Made by a program: the position numbers and the translations under genes. DNA of 33,407 nt, taken from the NCBI GenBank assembly GCA_003118195.1, contig BEXV01002031.1:19159-52565 (forward strand). The letters are read 5' to 3'. Shown piece by piece: positions 1 to 12,334 of the stretch (within the stretch, counting starts at the first letter, position 1; every line of letters starts with the position of its first letter). The notes beneath the pieces were generated by a model. That model made no database searches. It was not told the DNA's origin and saw nothing but the letters and a program-made list of their open reading frames with translations. The DNA is from Hemicentrotus pulcherrimus (Eukaryota > Echinodermata > Echinoidea > Camarodonta > Strongylocentrotidae).

Positions 1-10
1 GGGGGGGGGG
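1..10. repeat. Terminal poly-G tract at contig edge
   Basis: The window opens with ten G residues and then AT-rich sequence. The opposite end also stops in poly-G, so this looks like an assembly edge and not a biological boundary. Confidence 0.8.
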
Positions 11-1119
11 TTGTTGAGGTATGTATACCCCTACACTCTCTCGTGTGTAATAACATATTTAAAATACGCTAAATATATATTTGTTTAAATTCCAATACAC
101 ACTCTATACAAGCACTTGTCTAAAAGGAGGCTTCTTGATGCACCTGAGCCCACTTGCATAAACTAGAGCCAACATGGAACGCTAAGCCGACTAGGCGTCC
201 TTTTGTTTTCTTCATTTAAAGTTGATTTTATACATTCTATTTAATCGTAGGTACGCAATAAAGTATACGATTGAATTAATGGTGAAACCAATGCTTTTAG
301 ACATGTTATTCATATATTGGACATAATGTTTAGAACGTCCTAAAATGTGTATACAAGAGAACTCACTCCCATCTCCAATGGAGAAGGGTGTTTGTGCGGT
401 ATATATTTATGTGCCTCATCGTGACCACCCCTCCCTTCCTTTCCTCGGAAAAGAATAATACGCCACTACTTGTCCTTGTTGTAAGGCATGAAGGCTGTTG
501 GGTTTTGAAGAATTTACAATAAAAACGAAACCAACAATCTGATCAAATCCTGCATGAAGATATGTTATTTTGTCGGTAATGACCATCAATAAGTTTCAAC
601 ACAAAAAAAGTAAATATATTTATCATTATCACTACTAAATCTAACTTTAAGTGTCATTTCTATCCTGGTTTGAGGCATTCAGCTTAAATCAAAATAAGAT
701 TGAATACACATTATGACTCTTTGTATAAATGTATTTGTATAATTGTAACATGTACACACATGTTCATGTTTCTTATAATATGTTTCTCTCTGTAATAAAC
801 TCCGCCGTAGTAATATTGATAATTAACTAACACGGGGAAAGTCCCCTTATATCCGTTGCAAATAAAAAAAATTAAGGGAAATCACGCCCCTCAAATATAT
901 GGACAGAATCTAGTAATATTCATACACACAAAGTAATAAATGAAATACTAGGGGCTATTGCTATATGCTATACATTTAAAAATGCATAGTTACTTTCTTG
1001 TCAAAAGCACTTAATGGATGTAAATTTAAAAACATTATCAATAAAAGTAGTTAACATAATACATGTTGTGTCATGAAGACTTAGACACCTAAGACTTATA
1101 CAAAATGAGTTATATGCAT
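11..1119. other. AT-rich DNA, no gene seen
   Basis: No open frame with protein-like composition, tRNA-like box or clear repeat was seen on either strand. The stretch is AT-rich with short A/T homopolymers. Confidence 0.6.
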
Positions 1120-1236
1120 ATATGGAGAGAGAGGGGGGGAAGAGAGAGAGAGAGAGACAGACAGAGAGAGAAAGATAGCGAGAGAGAGAGAGAGAGAGGA
1201 AGGGAGAAATAGGGAAAGAGAGGGAGAGAGAGAGGG
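1120..1236. repeat. GA-rich simple repeat
   Basis: Impure (GA)n/(GGGA)n purine tract. Its complement gives a spurious Ser/Leu-rich open frame on the minus strand, which I do not regard as a gene. Confidence 0.9.
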
Positions 1237-1568
1237 TGATTTTTTAAAGACAAGAATGTGCTTTTTTGACGCAGATCTTGGGCCAATTAGTTTCATCCCG
1301 CATTGTTTAATATGGTGCATTTTAACCTCGAAATGATTCTACATTTTCACATTTTCTGTAACGTAAGATTGAGGCTATTATCACAATTGTCAGTTGCTTA
1401 CGGTGTGTATTTGGTTAATAACAATTTTATTGAATAAATACATCTTGATGGACTCCTAGCAGGATTATTCCAGCGCACTGAAAAAAGAGTGCATCTATCA
1501 ATTTTATTAGTCGGTCAATGACAAAGGCTGAAAAGGGATAGAGTCAAACTAAGCAGAATGCTACTGCA

Positions 1569-1629
1569 ACTTTTGAGAAACGGAGAAAGAAACAGAGAAA
1601 TACAAATGAGAAAGAGAGTAAGAAAGAGG

Positions 1630-1660
<31 letters not shown>

Positions 1661-1689
1661 GGGGGGGNGGGGGGGGGGAAGGAGGAAGG
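1569..1689. repeat. GA-rich repeat running into a poly-G tract with an N
   Basis: Purine-rich GA repeat that becomes a pure G run of more than 25 bases, broken by one N at 1668. The N probably marks an unresolved homopolymer length or a small gap. The minus-strand Pro/Ser/Leu frame across it is low-complexity noise. Confidence 0.9.
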
Positions 1690-1931
1690 AGGCAGGACAT
1701 TAATATCAGCCCACATTTAAATTAAATTACTTGCAATAACATTGAACATTTTTAATGATCCTTAATAAATCAAAATTGTACGTAACAGTGCATGCGCTTA
1801 AAAAAGATCTACAAATGGGTAGACAAAACAGGTGTTTGTGCAACCTTTGGTAAGTCAGCTCTGTGCGTACAAACATTTTTTTTCTCTATCAGCTAGTCAT
1901 GCAGTGAAATGAATCTGTTTATTTGATTATC

Positions 1932-2170
1932 GTTGGGGTGTCGTGTTGCAGAGATTAATTCACATAAATCTCAATCTCTGCGTTGATGGTTCAAATCCCA
2001 ACTCGGCACTAACGTCCTTTGGAAATATATTAATCCTCCTTTGCCACTTTCCACCCGTGGGTAAATGGGCACTAGGCAATTGGTGGGGTTATGATTAGGA
2101 TAATAATTGCAGGGCCCTCATAAAGAACAGCTGCAATGCTTATGATGGTTCCTTCTGTACGATGCATGGT
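1932..2170 (+). mobile_element. tRNA-derived SINE
   Basis: The head has a tRNA-like arrangement: an A-box-like segment near 1932-1950 and a B-box match GGTTCAAATCC at 1988-1998, as in RNA polymerase III promoters. The body that follows (TCCTTTGGAAA, then TTTGCCACTTTCCACCC and a GGGTAAATGGGCAC-like core) resembles the body of the minus-strand copies at 13215-13547 and 25268-25450. That supports one related SINE group. The 3' limit is uncertain because no clear target duplication was found. The cloverleaf is degenerate, so this is not a functional tRNA gene. Confidence 0.7.
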
Positions 2171-2370
2171 AATTATCATCGAAAAGATGTAATGTATTGA
2201 ACATTCGTGGAATTGATTGCATATATATTACAGTTATAGTTCAGTCACTTTGACGACGTCGACTCCAGACCAACACGAGACCTAACACCGATGTAGGGTA
2301 GAAGGAGTTCTTGGGAATAATAATATAAAAAAAGAGTAAGTCAAGAAAAAAGAGGTAAGCATGATTTATT

Positions 2371-2390
2371 AAGAAGAAGAAGAAGAAAAA
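2371..2390. repeat. (GAA)n microsatellite
   Basis: Six AAG/GAA units followed by an A-rich run. Confidence 0.85.
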
Positions 2391-4498
2391 AACAAACAGA
2401 TAAGAATTGTACAGAGAAACAAAGGGACAAAACATTTGTATCACTCATTTCAATCTATGAATGGACGGCTCTTTTTCGTTTCCTGTTTTCATACTATATG
2501 TATCTATTTAAATACACGAGTACGTAATTAGCAGATCGTCCAAGTAACTCATGATATTTGTAGCTCTTTTAAACATAGAGAGATGTATCTTATAGTTATT
2601 GAAGGCTGTTGAAAAGCTTTTCCGTATCGGCTTTAATGGTACCCAATTAATTTACCATGGAAGTCAATTTCAGTACGTATCGAGTAGGCTACGTTATATA
2701 TCTTTCACAGGCACGTGTTCAGAATTTGTCTCTTTCAGTGCATGGATATTACAACATAGTCATAGTCAATGTTATTTGGTAGCATAGACCTTTCTGTGTA
2801 TACATAGACTTATCTTTGGTAGATGGCGCTGTTCACCTTGCAGTGAATAAATGCATTGACCGGCTTTCGTTAAAAAAATACGTACCATACAAAGTTGATA
2901 AATTGGTATTTTGATATAACTCTTCCATTAGCACTATTAATATATATGTATGTATAGATTACTTGTTTAGTTCATATATTCAATGACGCTTGAGGCAAAT
3001 CTCGATATCAGGTACAACTAAAGGAACAAAATTAATATATTTGTTTAAAGGCCATACATCTCTTTCAAAAATTACATCAAATGAGTGAGCAATGTTATTT
3101 TTTCGAAACCTATCGTCATCCGAATTTTTGGAGAATGGTGAATAGTTGTTGTTCTTAAATAAAATCCTGAACCAACAACCGAGACTAACGGCCCACAAGA
3201 CGAGGGTAATATTCAGGCTATTGACCTGTAACTTTTAACTACAGCGCCTACGTTTCTTTTATTAGGTATCTCCGTCGTTGATACTGTTCAGACTGGGTAA
3301 TGGTAAATGAGATGAGAAGGAATATGTTGCTGTTCTTCTTCTTCTCCTCACAGTTTGCTTTCAGAAGTCAGCAGCTTATTTCCAGGAACAGTTTCGTTTT
3401 TTTGGTCTTTCTTGGTAGCAGCGTCCTTTCTGTGGAACAACTTACCTTTGGAGCTGAGAACTACACTATCACTAGATAGTTAAAATATACCGTTCTAGCA
3501 ATGCTCGAAACGAGAAAATGGCACTTATTTTGACTAGTATTCATCCTCTATTTTTCTTGTGCGCCTAAGAATATTTTTGTTTTTAAATCTACGAGCTAGC
3601 TTCTTTTCTTTCCATGCAGCCTTTGCATTTCATTTCCGTTCGCATTGTATTTTGTTTATTTTCCACGAGAGTTGACAGAGATAATGAATATGTTATCGTC
3701 ATACTCTTACTATGTACGCTCAGCTAATAAAGAAAGTGGATACTAGTTACACACCTAGGAATAAGGGTCCAGTTCTGCTATGATAGCAGCACCATCTGCC
3801 AAATACTCGTAGGCGAATGCAAATCTGCACCCCAGTTGCACCCTTTTTTCTTAGTGTGTATAATCAGATATCTAAATAAATATCTAATGTAAATGTATCA
3901 TTCATTAATCAAAATAAACATGAATTAATCCTCATTAAGATGATATGGAATTGGAATCATACCATTCCCGCCTGATTGAGCATAGCCATTTAACAACAAA
4001 TTGGTCTCTAAAAGAAAATTGTAAAAATGGAGTATCTTGCCAGTCAAATGTTTTGATGAGCATCTCCATCTCATCGTGTAAAATTCAAACAATAAATGTA
4101 GGACAAAAACACCAAAAACATCTTAATGACGAGACACACAAAAGGGGAGGCATCTTGACCCTAGCTTTTCAAAAATTGTGCAGTCTTGAAACTGCAGTTG
4201 ACCTCCAAATCATTCTATGTAATGCAATGTTGAATATGAATATCTTACGAATGCATATTTTCATTAACATTCGAATGGCTACTTGCTGTATTTCTGCAAC
4301 TTTCATAATCAGATCTTGTAACCGTTAAAAGAATATGTTCATCCAAGTGTAAAAGAGCCTAGCAAAACTTGATCTGGATATATGTTGAGAGATTATTAAT
4401 TCTCCTTTCTTATGATGTATATTTTATAGTATTTAGTTAACGATTAACATGACAATTTTGAACAATAAAGCGAGTCCTCTTTCTTTGTTCGCTGAGTG
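2391..4498. other. No gene recognised
   Basis: Unique-looking AT-rich DNA. A plus-strand frame at 3945-4328 (127 codons) and a minus-strand frame at 2980-3198 (72 codons) are open but have no recognisable domain, splice context or codon bias. Two short similar words in opposite orientation, around 2815-2832 and 3785-3805 (TTTGG-AGATGG-GCTG), may be remnants of repeat ends. Confidence 0.5.
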
Positions 4499-4520
4499 TA
4501 CTACTACTACTACTACTACT
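4499..4520. repeat. (TAC)n microsatellite
   Basis: Seven near-perfect TAC units. Confidence 0.95.
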
Positions 4521-7500
4521 CCTCGATGAACTATTACCCCTAATTTAACAGGCCTTGGTTGCCCGAATTCTACGTCTCCAGTCTCATTTGCTCACTGTAA
4601 GTGCGTTTCGCGGGGTGCAGCTATCAGATTGAGCCCCCTTATACATCTTTAAATTTTTTCCTTCAAACGTTTTGGTGGGCAAAGCATGTGGCTAATACAA
4701 ATCATTACCAATTACATGTATGTATATCCCTTCACATAACGACTTATTGTATGCTTTCGACCACCTGCTTTCGACATAATGGAGACAGTGAAAGGGGAGA
4801 CCTTAACAATAGAACGGAAGCCGCTGTGCCCAGTGCTTTACCCGCCATGCACGTGACAGTTATTGTTCATATGGAGTTTGTTCGTTCGCCACTTTCGAAT
4901 TCATTTCAATCATTACTAATAAACTGCATTAGCTTGTGTTCCAGAAATGAATTGAATTCATTTTCTTCTGCAACCTACAAATCCATATACACTACAGTGA
5001 AACAACACATATACGAAATACAGCTAATGTTTGAACGAGTAAACAATATAATAATTATCAATGTTTATATTAAAATAAAATGTAACTTCGACACACTAAC
5101 AATAATCATTCATGTAGAAATATGTAGAAGGAGGGCAATCACAGCAATTAAATGAAAATATGGAGGTAAATTAAAAAAGTACAATAATCAATATTTCGTA
5201 ATTGTCATTGCAGTTTACCTCACTTCGTTTCTCTTCCCTCTCTTCCTCCCAATGAATTAGATTTTGAATGAATAACATTACATGGATACTTTAGCTAAGA
5301 ATTTGTTGTTGTCATATCATTGAACGTTCATCATATCATATACGATGTTACATACGTAATATCTTATCCGCAAAGCGAGGTCATTTCACGAAATCCCTTT
5401 TTAAGACAAGAGATCAGTTTTATCAATGAGATAGTGTGTATCGGTCATTTCATTATGCGGGGAAATGTATCTCTCATACAGAAGGATAAGTACCCGCATC
5501 TATCGTGTTTACGAAATACATACGGTATACGTATCAAAACCGATACAGACGTACAGTGAAGTTCTATGCCATTCTGAATGTATTATAATAAATTATGTTA
5601 ATAATATCTTCGTGCAATTTTAATTAGCCCTTTGTTATGAGATCATTAATTTCGCAGCTGCTCAAAGACAAACATATAATTTCATATAAGATTTCTTGCC
5701 CCCCCCCACACACACATTAGTTTAACTAATAATTGTGTGTGTGCGCGTGAATTGACATCATGCACGTGAGCGTGTATATTGAAAGTACTACGAGTGGCTC
5801 ATTTCCAATACGTATAGCTGTTAAAGGGAAAATCCGTCCTGATGTTAAGTTGAGTTTAATATAACAGGGAAAAATAAAGAAACACATAGTGTAAAATTAA
5901 CAACAAAATCCGAGTAAAAATAAGAAAGTCGCGAAATGTTCATGTTGCAATAGATCAAATAAAGATTCGTAAATTTGTGACAAATCTTGTGACGTCTCCC
6001 TCTTGCAGTAAAAAGAAATCCTAAAAATTATATTCTATTTGGAGAAGAATTTTGATCAAACATGCACCTAAACCCAAGAAACTATGATATAATTTGGTTT
6101 AAATGTCTGATAGGAGTTGCAATTGCAATCATTACCTTTCAAGGTATAGACCAGCTTTGGAAAAGCCCCCTTAAAAAAAAAAAAACGAAATGGAAGCTGT
6201 CATTACCAATCATGTGGAAGAATATGTTTTGACTAATACGTGATGATACACATTTTGCCGGGGAATCGCCTACTTAATGATAGATTTGGTAATTATTGTA
6301 TTTTTCTGGACCAAATAGATGTCGCGCACGTGTCATGTAGTCCCATATACATCTTTATGTATACAGTGCTTGTAACTTTACAACTTCTACAATCTTGCAG
6401 TACACACCAATACTTATATGATAGATAATCAACATTTTCTGATAGATTCCACAACGTTTCTTTCACAGTGCAATCGCATGACCAGAACTGGCCTTTACCT
6501 TTAAGGGGGATATTGCTCTCATATGTTGCTTCCTGTTAATAATAAAAGCTTCCTGCCTAAAAGGATGCATGTTCTTGTTATTAGATAAACATCTGATATA
6601 GAAGAACAAATTCGACCACCAATATAAGAACCGAAAACGTTTTTGTTCAGAAGGGTAACAATTCAAGTTTGGAGGTGAGGTAAATTAAAATGAAATTGTG
6701 TATTACTCATTAAAACGACGTATTAAGTATAAATGCCTTTCATGACAGAAATGTATTTCAAACCATCTGTTTATAACGGTTCCGTTAATACAGAGAAGAG
6801 TTTGCCGAACAAATCGCCAGCGGTAACTTTGAAAGAGAAAACAAAAATATCCATGTGAAATTGAAATGTTTATTCAATGACATCGTATATCAGAATAATT
6901 ATTCAAAGGTAATACAAAGTTTTGGTATGGGGTCATAAATTTGGTTCAAATGAACGTATTTGAAGCATATTCAGACTTACAATATTCAATGACCGTTGTC
7001 GTGGGGAAATCGATTCTAAAGTGATACAATTTTAAACAATAAAATCTTTATGCTATATAACACCCTCTCACGACTTATATGACTTAAGTTTCAAATCATT
7101 TTTTTTTATACTCAGTACAATCGACCGATTTGCTATTCTAGTTTGGAAATTACATATTAGAACTGCATATTCTAAGATTTCCATGGTTACAGCTGCCACG
7201 GAATGACATAAGGCGCTATTTGAAATATTTGAAATCATCCGGGAGCACCGGAAATTTTTTTGTTTTTCAATTTCTCGGAAGCAGACGTGTTTTAGGGCTG
7301 CATTTTCGAATTGTGGAATAATTAATTATTTTAACCCCAATTTATGAAAAGATTTTGACAATTATTTATTCCTATAGTATATATTCTCAGATATCGTTGA
7401 TGATGTGTGTATTTGTGTGTATCTGTGCGTATCTATCGCACTCAGCCTAACGACCTTAACTCGAGCGCGGCTATATCGTGTAATGAACTCATGCGCATGC

Positions 7501-7550
7501 ATCATTTGTAGACTATCATAGGTGTCAGAACGGACATTTGTTAATGAAAA
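4521..7550. other. About 3 kb without a recognisable gene
   Basis: The longest open frame (4601-5155) lacks an ATG at its start and has no recognisable motif. Other frames are under 80 codons. There is a small poly-C/(AC)n stretch near 5700-5717. No SINE boxes or terminal repeats were found. Confidence 0.5.
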
Positions 7551-7735
7551 ATGGGAGTGGCTCTTATTTTAATTAAAAGGGGGGCACGTGTCAACACAAA
7601 AAGGATACCTATCAGAGGTGATAAGTGGCATTCATCAAAGAAGAGGAAGGGGCACATATTACCAAAGAAAAGCGGCACTTGTTAAAAGTAAAACGGGCGC
7701 CTATTAGAAATAAAAAGAGGCACATTATATTATGT
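7551..7735 (-). repeat. Degenerate minisatellite of GTGCC units, reverse orientation
   Basis: Irregular ~25-35 bp units, each carrying GGCAC or GGCGCC followed by an A-rich spacer. Read on the minus strand, the units are AAGTGCC plus T-rich spacers. They match the plus-strand array at 10185-10545, including a shared TCACCTCTGATA block, so this is an inverted relative of that array. Confidence 0.65.
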
Positions 7736-7923
7736 GAAAAGACTCTCCGGTCATTACGTACGATAATACAAATAACAAAATGTTGATAAAACGTTTGCAT
7801 TCTTTTAATAGTACGCGCACTACATAAAAGCCTCCACAAGGGATGACCTACTCAAAAACGGCTTTAGCACAAAGACTACGTCATTTTCGAACGTGGACTG
7901 CTGTCACTATGGCCGATACATTT

Positions 7924-8090
7924 GCAAGGCCTTCTGAAGCTATACGCCACTACTCACTCGTATTTCATATTCACCGTTACCATGCAACTCTCGATCTCTC
8001 CCCTTTACCTTTGACTCCCCCCTCTCCCTCTCTCTGCCCAACGGTTGCTGCTTCATGTTATAATCATGAAACCGATGAATCATTTTGTAT
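7924..8090 (+). repeat. Dispersed repeat, copy A
   Basis: Shares blocks in the same order with 9735-9945: CTGAAGCTAT, a CT-rich stretch, then a TGTTATAA-CATGA block. Divergence is high, so it is an old copy. The CT-rich middle accounts for the low-complexity frames seen here. Confidence 0.55.
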
Positions 8091-8429
8091 TTCTCATTTT
8101 TGTTGGTTTTATTTGGGGTTGAATATAAACAGTATTATGTTAATGTTATCTCATTTTCACGAGTTAAAGAAGGGTACATACAGTGAAACCACTGTGGTTC
8201 ATATTTAAAATATAAATGCACTGATTCAATCCCATATCTCTTCAAAATGTATAACTCTAAACTACATTTACTTTTACACTATATTTCTAGGCACTGCATT
8301 TTATGTGGATTGTATTATTAAGTCCATTATTGTGTTCTATTCATATACGATTCCGTTTTCGCTCTAGCGTATTTCTCTGTTCTCTTCTCGCCTTTTGCTC
8401 TTTGGCTCTCCGTCTCTCCCTGTCGCATG
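8091..8429. other. No gene recognised, CT-rich toward the end
   Basis: AT-rich sequence followed by a pyrimidine-rich run. No coding signal was seen. Confidence 0.5.
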
Positions 8430-8739
8430 TCTCTGTCCAAGGGCGGATCCAGCCGGATGCAAGGGAGGGGGCCGCATAGGGGGCCAATTCGTGAGAAAAT
8501 GTTGAGCGGCGAGTCAGCCAGCAGGCGAATAAGGAAAAAAAAAAAAAGGGGGGGGGGGGGNAGAAAATATTTGGCGCCGAATCAAAACACCCCCTTCATT
8601 GGGCCAGGGGACAGGAGGGGGGGGGGGGACGTATTATTATTAAAAAAAAAACATCTAAACAAGGATAAAATCTATTTTTTTGGTTTTTTTGTTTGTTTGG
8701 TCAGGTCCTCCGGCCCCTGGATCTGCCACTTTCTCCGTC
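8430..8739. mobile_element. hAT-like MITE with 8-bp target duplication
   Basis: Element 8438-8731 starts CAAGGGCGGATCC and ends GGATCTGCCACTT, which are imperfect inverted termini (the reverse complement of the end reads AAGTGGCAGATCC). It is flanked by TCTCTGTC (8430-8437) and TCTCCGTC (8732-8739), 7 of 8 identical, the length expected for hAT insertions. The interior is G-rich with an N at 8561 and encodes nothing recognisable, so it would depend on transposase from elsewhere. The flanks are CT-rich, which weakens the target-duplication evidence. The 128-codon frame across it is low complexity. Confidence 0.6.
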
Positions 8740-9190
8740 TCTCTATTTCTCTCGTTCCCCCTCTCTATCCCTGTTACAAGTTCAGATACCTTGTGATGCT
8801 TTCATACAACTGAACTCAGATAATTGCATATTCCATGATTGACATGCACTCAGCGTAACTTTCACTAGGTTCGATCCCAACAGGATTGATTATTGTATAT
8901 AGGTTAATGAACCCATAGCAAGAAGACAAGTGTGCACATTTGTACAACACATGAAGCAGGGAGTAAAAACCCTGCATAAACACAGCTCGACCAAGAGATG
9001 CTTAACAAAGGGGGAGGGAATGTGCCGAATTTGTAGACAGACTTTCTTTCCCCAGTTTTTCCTAATTTACATCTTATTTTTTGATTTATAAATCAGATAG
9101 AATAATAACATGTTTAATGTTATGTTGTGTACAGGTATCAAAGACCGATTTCCAAAGGCGAAATTTACGGACTTACCTTATACGAATTAT
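8740..9190. other. No gene; isolated B-box-like word
   Basis: GGTTCGATCCC at 8868-8878 is a good RNA polymerase III B-box match. I could not find an A box or SINE body around it, so it may be a SINE fragment or chance. Confidence 0.3.
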
Positions 9191-9284
9191 CCAATTTTTT
9201 ATTGAAACGTACGTTCATGCATTCGCACTGGTAATCTGTGACATGACCCGGCCGATATATTTTCGGGTCAACATACCAAAACAT

Positions 9285-9440
9285 AGCCAATGGCCAATCA
9301 GAGCACTCCTTTTATATTTGGTTTGAATATTCATATATCACTGGGTCAAGCCGAGCTGACTCGTACGTAGCTATTGGACGTTCGAAAAGAAAAACAAAGA
9401 GAAGAATATTCATCAACTCAAACAAAGATGGCTGAAAACA
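9285..9440 (+). promoter_or_regulatory. Possible promoter-like segment with CCAAT boxes
   Basis: Two overlapping CCAAT-type boxes (GCCAATGGCCAATCAGAG, 9288-9305) lie just upstream of an AT-rich TTTTATATTTGG element. A further ATTGG, an inverted CCAAT, follows near 9372. The first ATG in the stretch below opens only seven codons, so no coding gene is supported. It could be a relic promoter or chance. Confidence 0.2.
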
Positions 9441-9734
9441 CATCATGTTGACGACAAGACTTTCTCGGAGTAATCATGAATTTCAGATCTATACCGTGTG
9501 AGTCCAAAAAAAAAAGGTTTACAGATTTTTGTACTTTTGACGATTTTTTGCAGCCCCATTTTATAAAACAGATGATGCACAGCACTCAAATCTGTCCATC
9601 ATTTCTGTACTGTAAACCAGCTCCAGTGCACAGACTACGTTAAGAAGGTAATCGAGAGTTAACGGTGGTCATGGCATTAACATAATTGGCAAATCCATTT
9701 CGCAATGCTGTCTGAAGTTCGCCTGATATTCTAT

Positions 9735-9945
9735 GCACGGTTCACTGAAGCTATCCGGCATTGATACACTAACGATACTGACTCTTGTTTCCTTTCCCCC
9801 ATCCCATGATCAGGTCGTGTAACGTACGTACTCTCTATAACTCCATCCACCTTTCGGCTTTCGTCTCTCTCTCTCTCTCAGTCTCCCCCCTTATCAATGA
9901 TGCCGCTCCGTGTTATAACCATGATACAAATGAGACATATTTTAC
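9735..9945 (+). repeat. Dispersed repeat, copy B
   Basis: Diverged relative of 7924-8090 in the same orientation. A (CT)n run near 9868-9880 lies within it. Confidence 0.55.
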
Positions 9946-10184
9946 CTTAACCTTTGCTTTAACATGCTTTTTCTTTCACCTATTATATGACATTCCTTTT
10001 CACTTTCTCTTGTTTTATTGCTCTTCTTTTTCTCTCTCCCCTCTTTTCATTCTGACTGGCCTTAGGGCTCATGGTAGGCTTTTTACATATGTCAATCCTT
10101 AACAGCACATGTTTACGATGGCTTTTAAAATTAGATTGTAGACATTAAATGCACATTTCGATTGTTTTTCCCCCTTTGCATTTA

Positions 10185-10545
10185 AATGGCCCTCCCCTCA
10201 CCTCTGATAAATACCTATTAAAATTTCATGGGTTTCCCTTTCCTAGCTATGACAAGTGCTAACTCTTTTCTCACAAGTGCCCATATGACATCTGAGGCGA
10301 GTGCCACTCTTCAAGTAGTGTACTTTACCAACTCTGTTACTAGTGTTCATTCACCTCTTATGTTTGCCTCTTTTCAAATCTGAGAGGTGTAATATATATT
10401 TTAACAAGTGCCTCTTTTCATTCTTATAAAGGCCCTTTTTCAGAGTGCCCTCATCCAAATTTGAAAGATGCCTCCTTTAACTTTGTAATAAGTGCCCCTT
10501 TTCTTTTTTGATAAGTCCACGTGTTAGTATGACACGTGCTTTACT
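10185..10545 (+). repeat. Degenerate minisatellite of AAGTGCC units
   Basis: About ten irregular units of AAGTGCCNCTTTT plus a T-rich spacer, 25-35 bp each. It is the inverted counterpart of 7551-7735. A few more units appear at 10755-10830. Confidence 0.65.
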
Positions 10546-10620
10546 TACACTTCCCGGATATTATAATGAGTGGGATATTATTTTATCATCTCATTGCTCA
10601 AAGTTTGAAGAACATTTAAC
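10541..10620 (+). repeat. 80-bp direct repeat, copy 1
   Basis: Begins TTACTTACACTTCCCGGATA and is close to identical to 10916-10994. The copies are about 375 bp apart. Confidence 0.85.
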
Positions 10621-10915
10621 ATGCCCAACTGCAAAGTATCGTGCCTCAGCAGTTGGAACATGTAAAAAGAGAAACAAACTTTGAAATGATCTCTGATAGT
10701 GTAATCAAAATGCAGAGGTATATATTAATGTCTAACAATTGGCATATTTTCACTTTGAGGTTTCCCCTTTGTAGGTGCCCCTTTTTACAGGAAGTGCCCA
10801 ATTTTGTTGGTTATCCCAATTTGTAAGACGTTCCACCGCCCCTGGATAATATTTGGTTTCTCATCCCCCCTCCGATGTATTTATTAGCAAACACATACAT
10901 ATATCACACAAATAG

Positions 10916-10994
10916 TTACTTACACTTCCCGGATATTATATTTAGTGGGATATTATTTTATCATCTCCTTGCTCAAGGTCGGAAGAACATTAAC
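10916..10994 (+). repeat. 80-bp direct repeat, copy 2
   Basis: Second copy of the block at 10541-10620, with a handful of substitutions. The extra AAGTGCC-type units lie between the two. Confidence 0.85.
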
Positions 10995-11794
10995 GTAAAC
11001 AATCGAGTAATTTGTTATAGTAAGCCTCATGAAAAATCAACATAACAGGAAACAGCCAACACATTGACCGTTATCGTCAATATTCAAATCCTCCCATAAA
11101 ATAACAATTGTCTAATATGCCACATGGTGGTGATGCGGATTTTTGTCTCCCCCAAATATGTATGCTCATTACGCCACTGAGTATGGGGAGGCAGACATGA
11201 CTAGAAGAAAGAGGCGGAAATAATCCTTATGGTTGGTAGTTCAAACGGTATACAGTGTACATGTGTGCTTGCATGCCTACATCATTGAACTGGACGTCTA
11301 GACTTTCATAATGTATGTAATTTATGTTCGGCAGGCACTGCAATGTATGAATGTCACGTCATGTGTCGTGTCGTATTCTCGTGATAGCCTAGCACACGCA
11401 ACATCATTATCCTCTTTCGTCAATGGTGCCCATAAATACTCTATACATAATACAATTGAAGGAGTCATGTTGTAATGCTATGAAGTGATTTATTATTTGT
11501 CGTGCTACACATTTGTAATGCTTCACAGAGAGAGAGAGCCAGGCATCTTCCACTCAACATTTCTATATCAAATATTATAACATGGTGCATTTCAGTCCTG
11601 ATAAAAGTATTGTCATACAAGTAAAATGCCAATTCAAAAATCACAATTTTGATTGATCGGTGGATTTTATTCACTGAATATAAGATTGCATGTAGACATT
11701 AACATAATATGGTAATATGGCAAGATTCTCTCAGAAGGAATACCCTGCTCAGCGGTGCCATTAAAGCACGTCTTCTCTACCGAAGCGTCTTTAG
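10995..11794. other. No gene recognised
   Basis: AT-rich DNA with a short (GA)n at 11528-11539. Open frames are short and lack recognisable motifs. Confidence 0.5.
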
Positions 11795-12334
11795 AATAAA
11801 ATAAACGAGAGAAAATAACAAATCGCAAAATAAATCATTAACATAAAACTTTATGAAACATACCAAATACAGTTAACACTAATAACAAATGCCCCAGCTT
11901 TTAATATATTCATCATACAAATGTAAATTTGCGATATATCTCATGACCTTGACTGTATAACCTTGGTGAATCATGATCCGACACGTTTAATCAATCGCAA
12001 TTACGTTTGAGAAGAGAAATTTTGATTTCAAGTAGTGATATGGAAAATATTAATTCCAAGACAAAATTCATGCAATACAATATTATACCCTCGAGAATTA
12101 TAATAAATATTGCGATTGATATTGATAATCTAATACGACAACGCCAGAATTCACATGTTCATTTTATTTACCTACGATATCACAATCACGCTACCAAGCG
12201 GTTAGACATGAAAATATTACCCGATAATAACTTCATAGAATTAATGACTAGGATTTAAAAAAATTATTAGCACTATAAATCATGAAAACATATATACGTG
12301 TACATATAAACATCCACCCTTCCTCCTATGCCCT
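11795..12334 (+). repeat. Segmental duplication, copy 1
   Basis: Two blocks, 11795-11912 and 12177-12334, recur in the same order at 12882-12990 and 13541-13692. Shared words include ATAAACGAGAGAAAATAAC, GCCCCAGCTTTTA and ATATCACAATCA. Divergence is moderate to high, with a 264-bp spacer between blocks. No coding content was recognised. Confidence 0.65.

Noticed and set aside
1515..1700. Ser/Leu/Pro-rich minus-strand frame, with similar ones at 1096 and 14202
   Set aside because: These are translations of GA/CT simple repeats.
2980..3198. 72-codon minus-strand frame with a somewhat protein-like composition
   Set aside because: I considered an exon remnant, but found no family signature or convincing flanking splice sites.
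3945..4328. 127-codon plus-strand frame
   Set aside because: No motif, no promoter or splice evidence, and composition consistent with chance in a gene-poor region.
4601..5155. Longest open frame in the window, 184 codons, plus strand
   Set aside because: It starts at GTG, not ATG, has no recognisable domain, signal peptide or splice context, and its composition follows local AT-rich DNA.
8427..8813. 128-codon plus-strand frame
   Set aside because: It runs across the hAT-like MITE, poly-A/G tracts and an N; low complexity.
8868..8878. GGTTCGATCCC as part of a tRNA gene
   Set aside because: No acceptor stem, A box or anticodon arm could be placed upstream.
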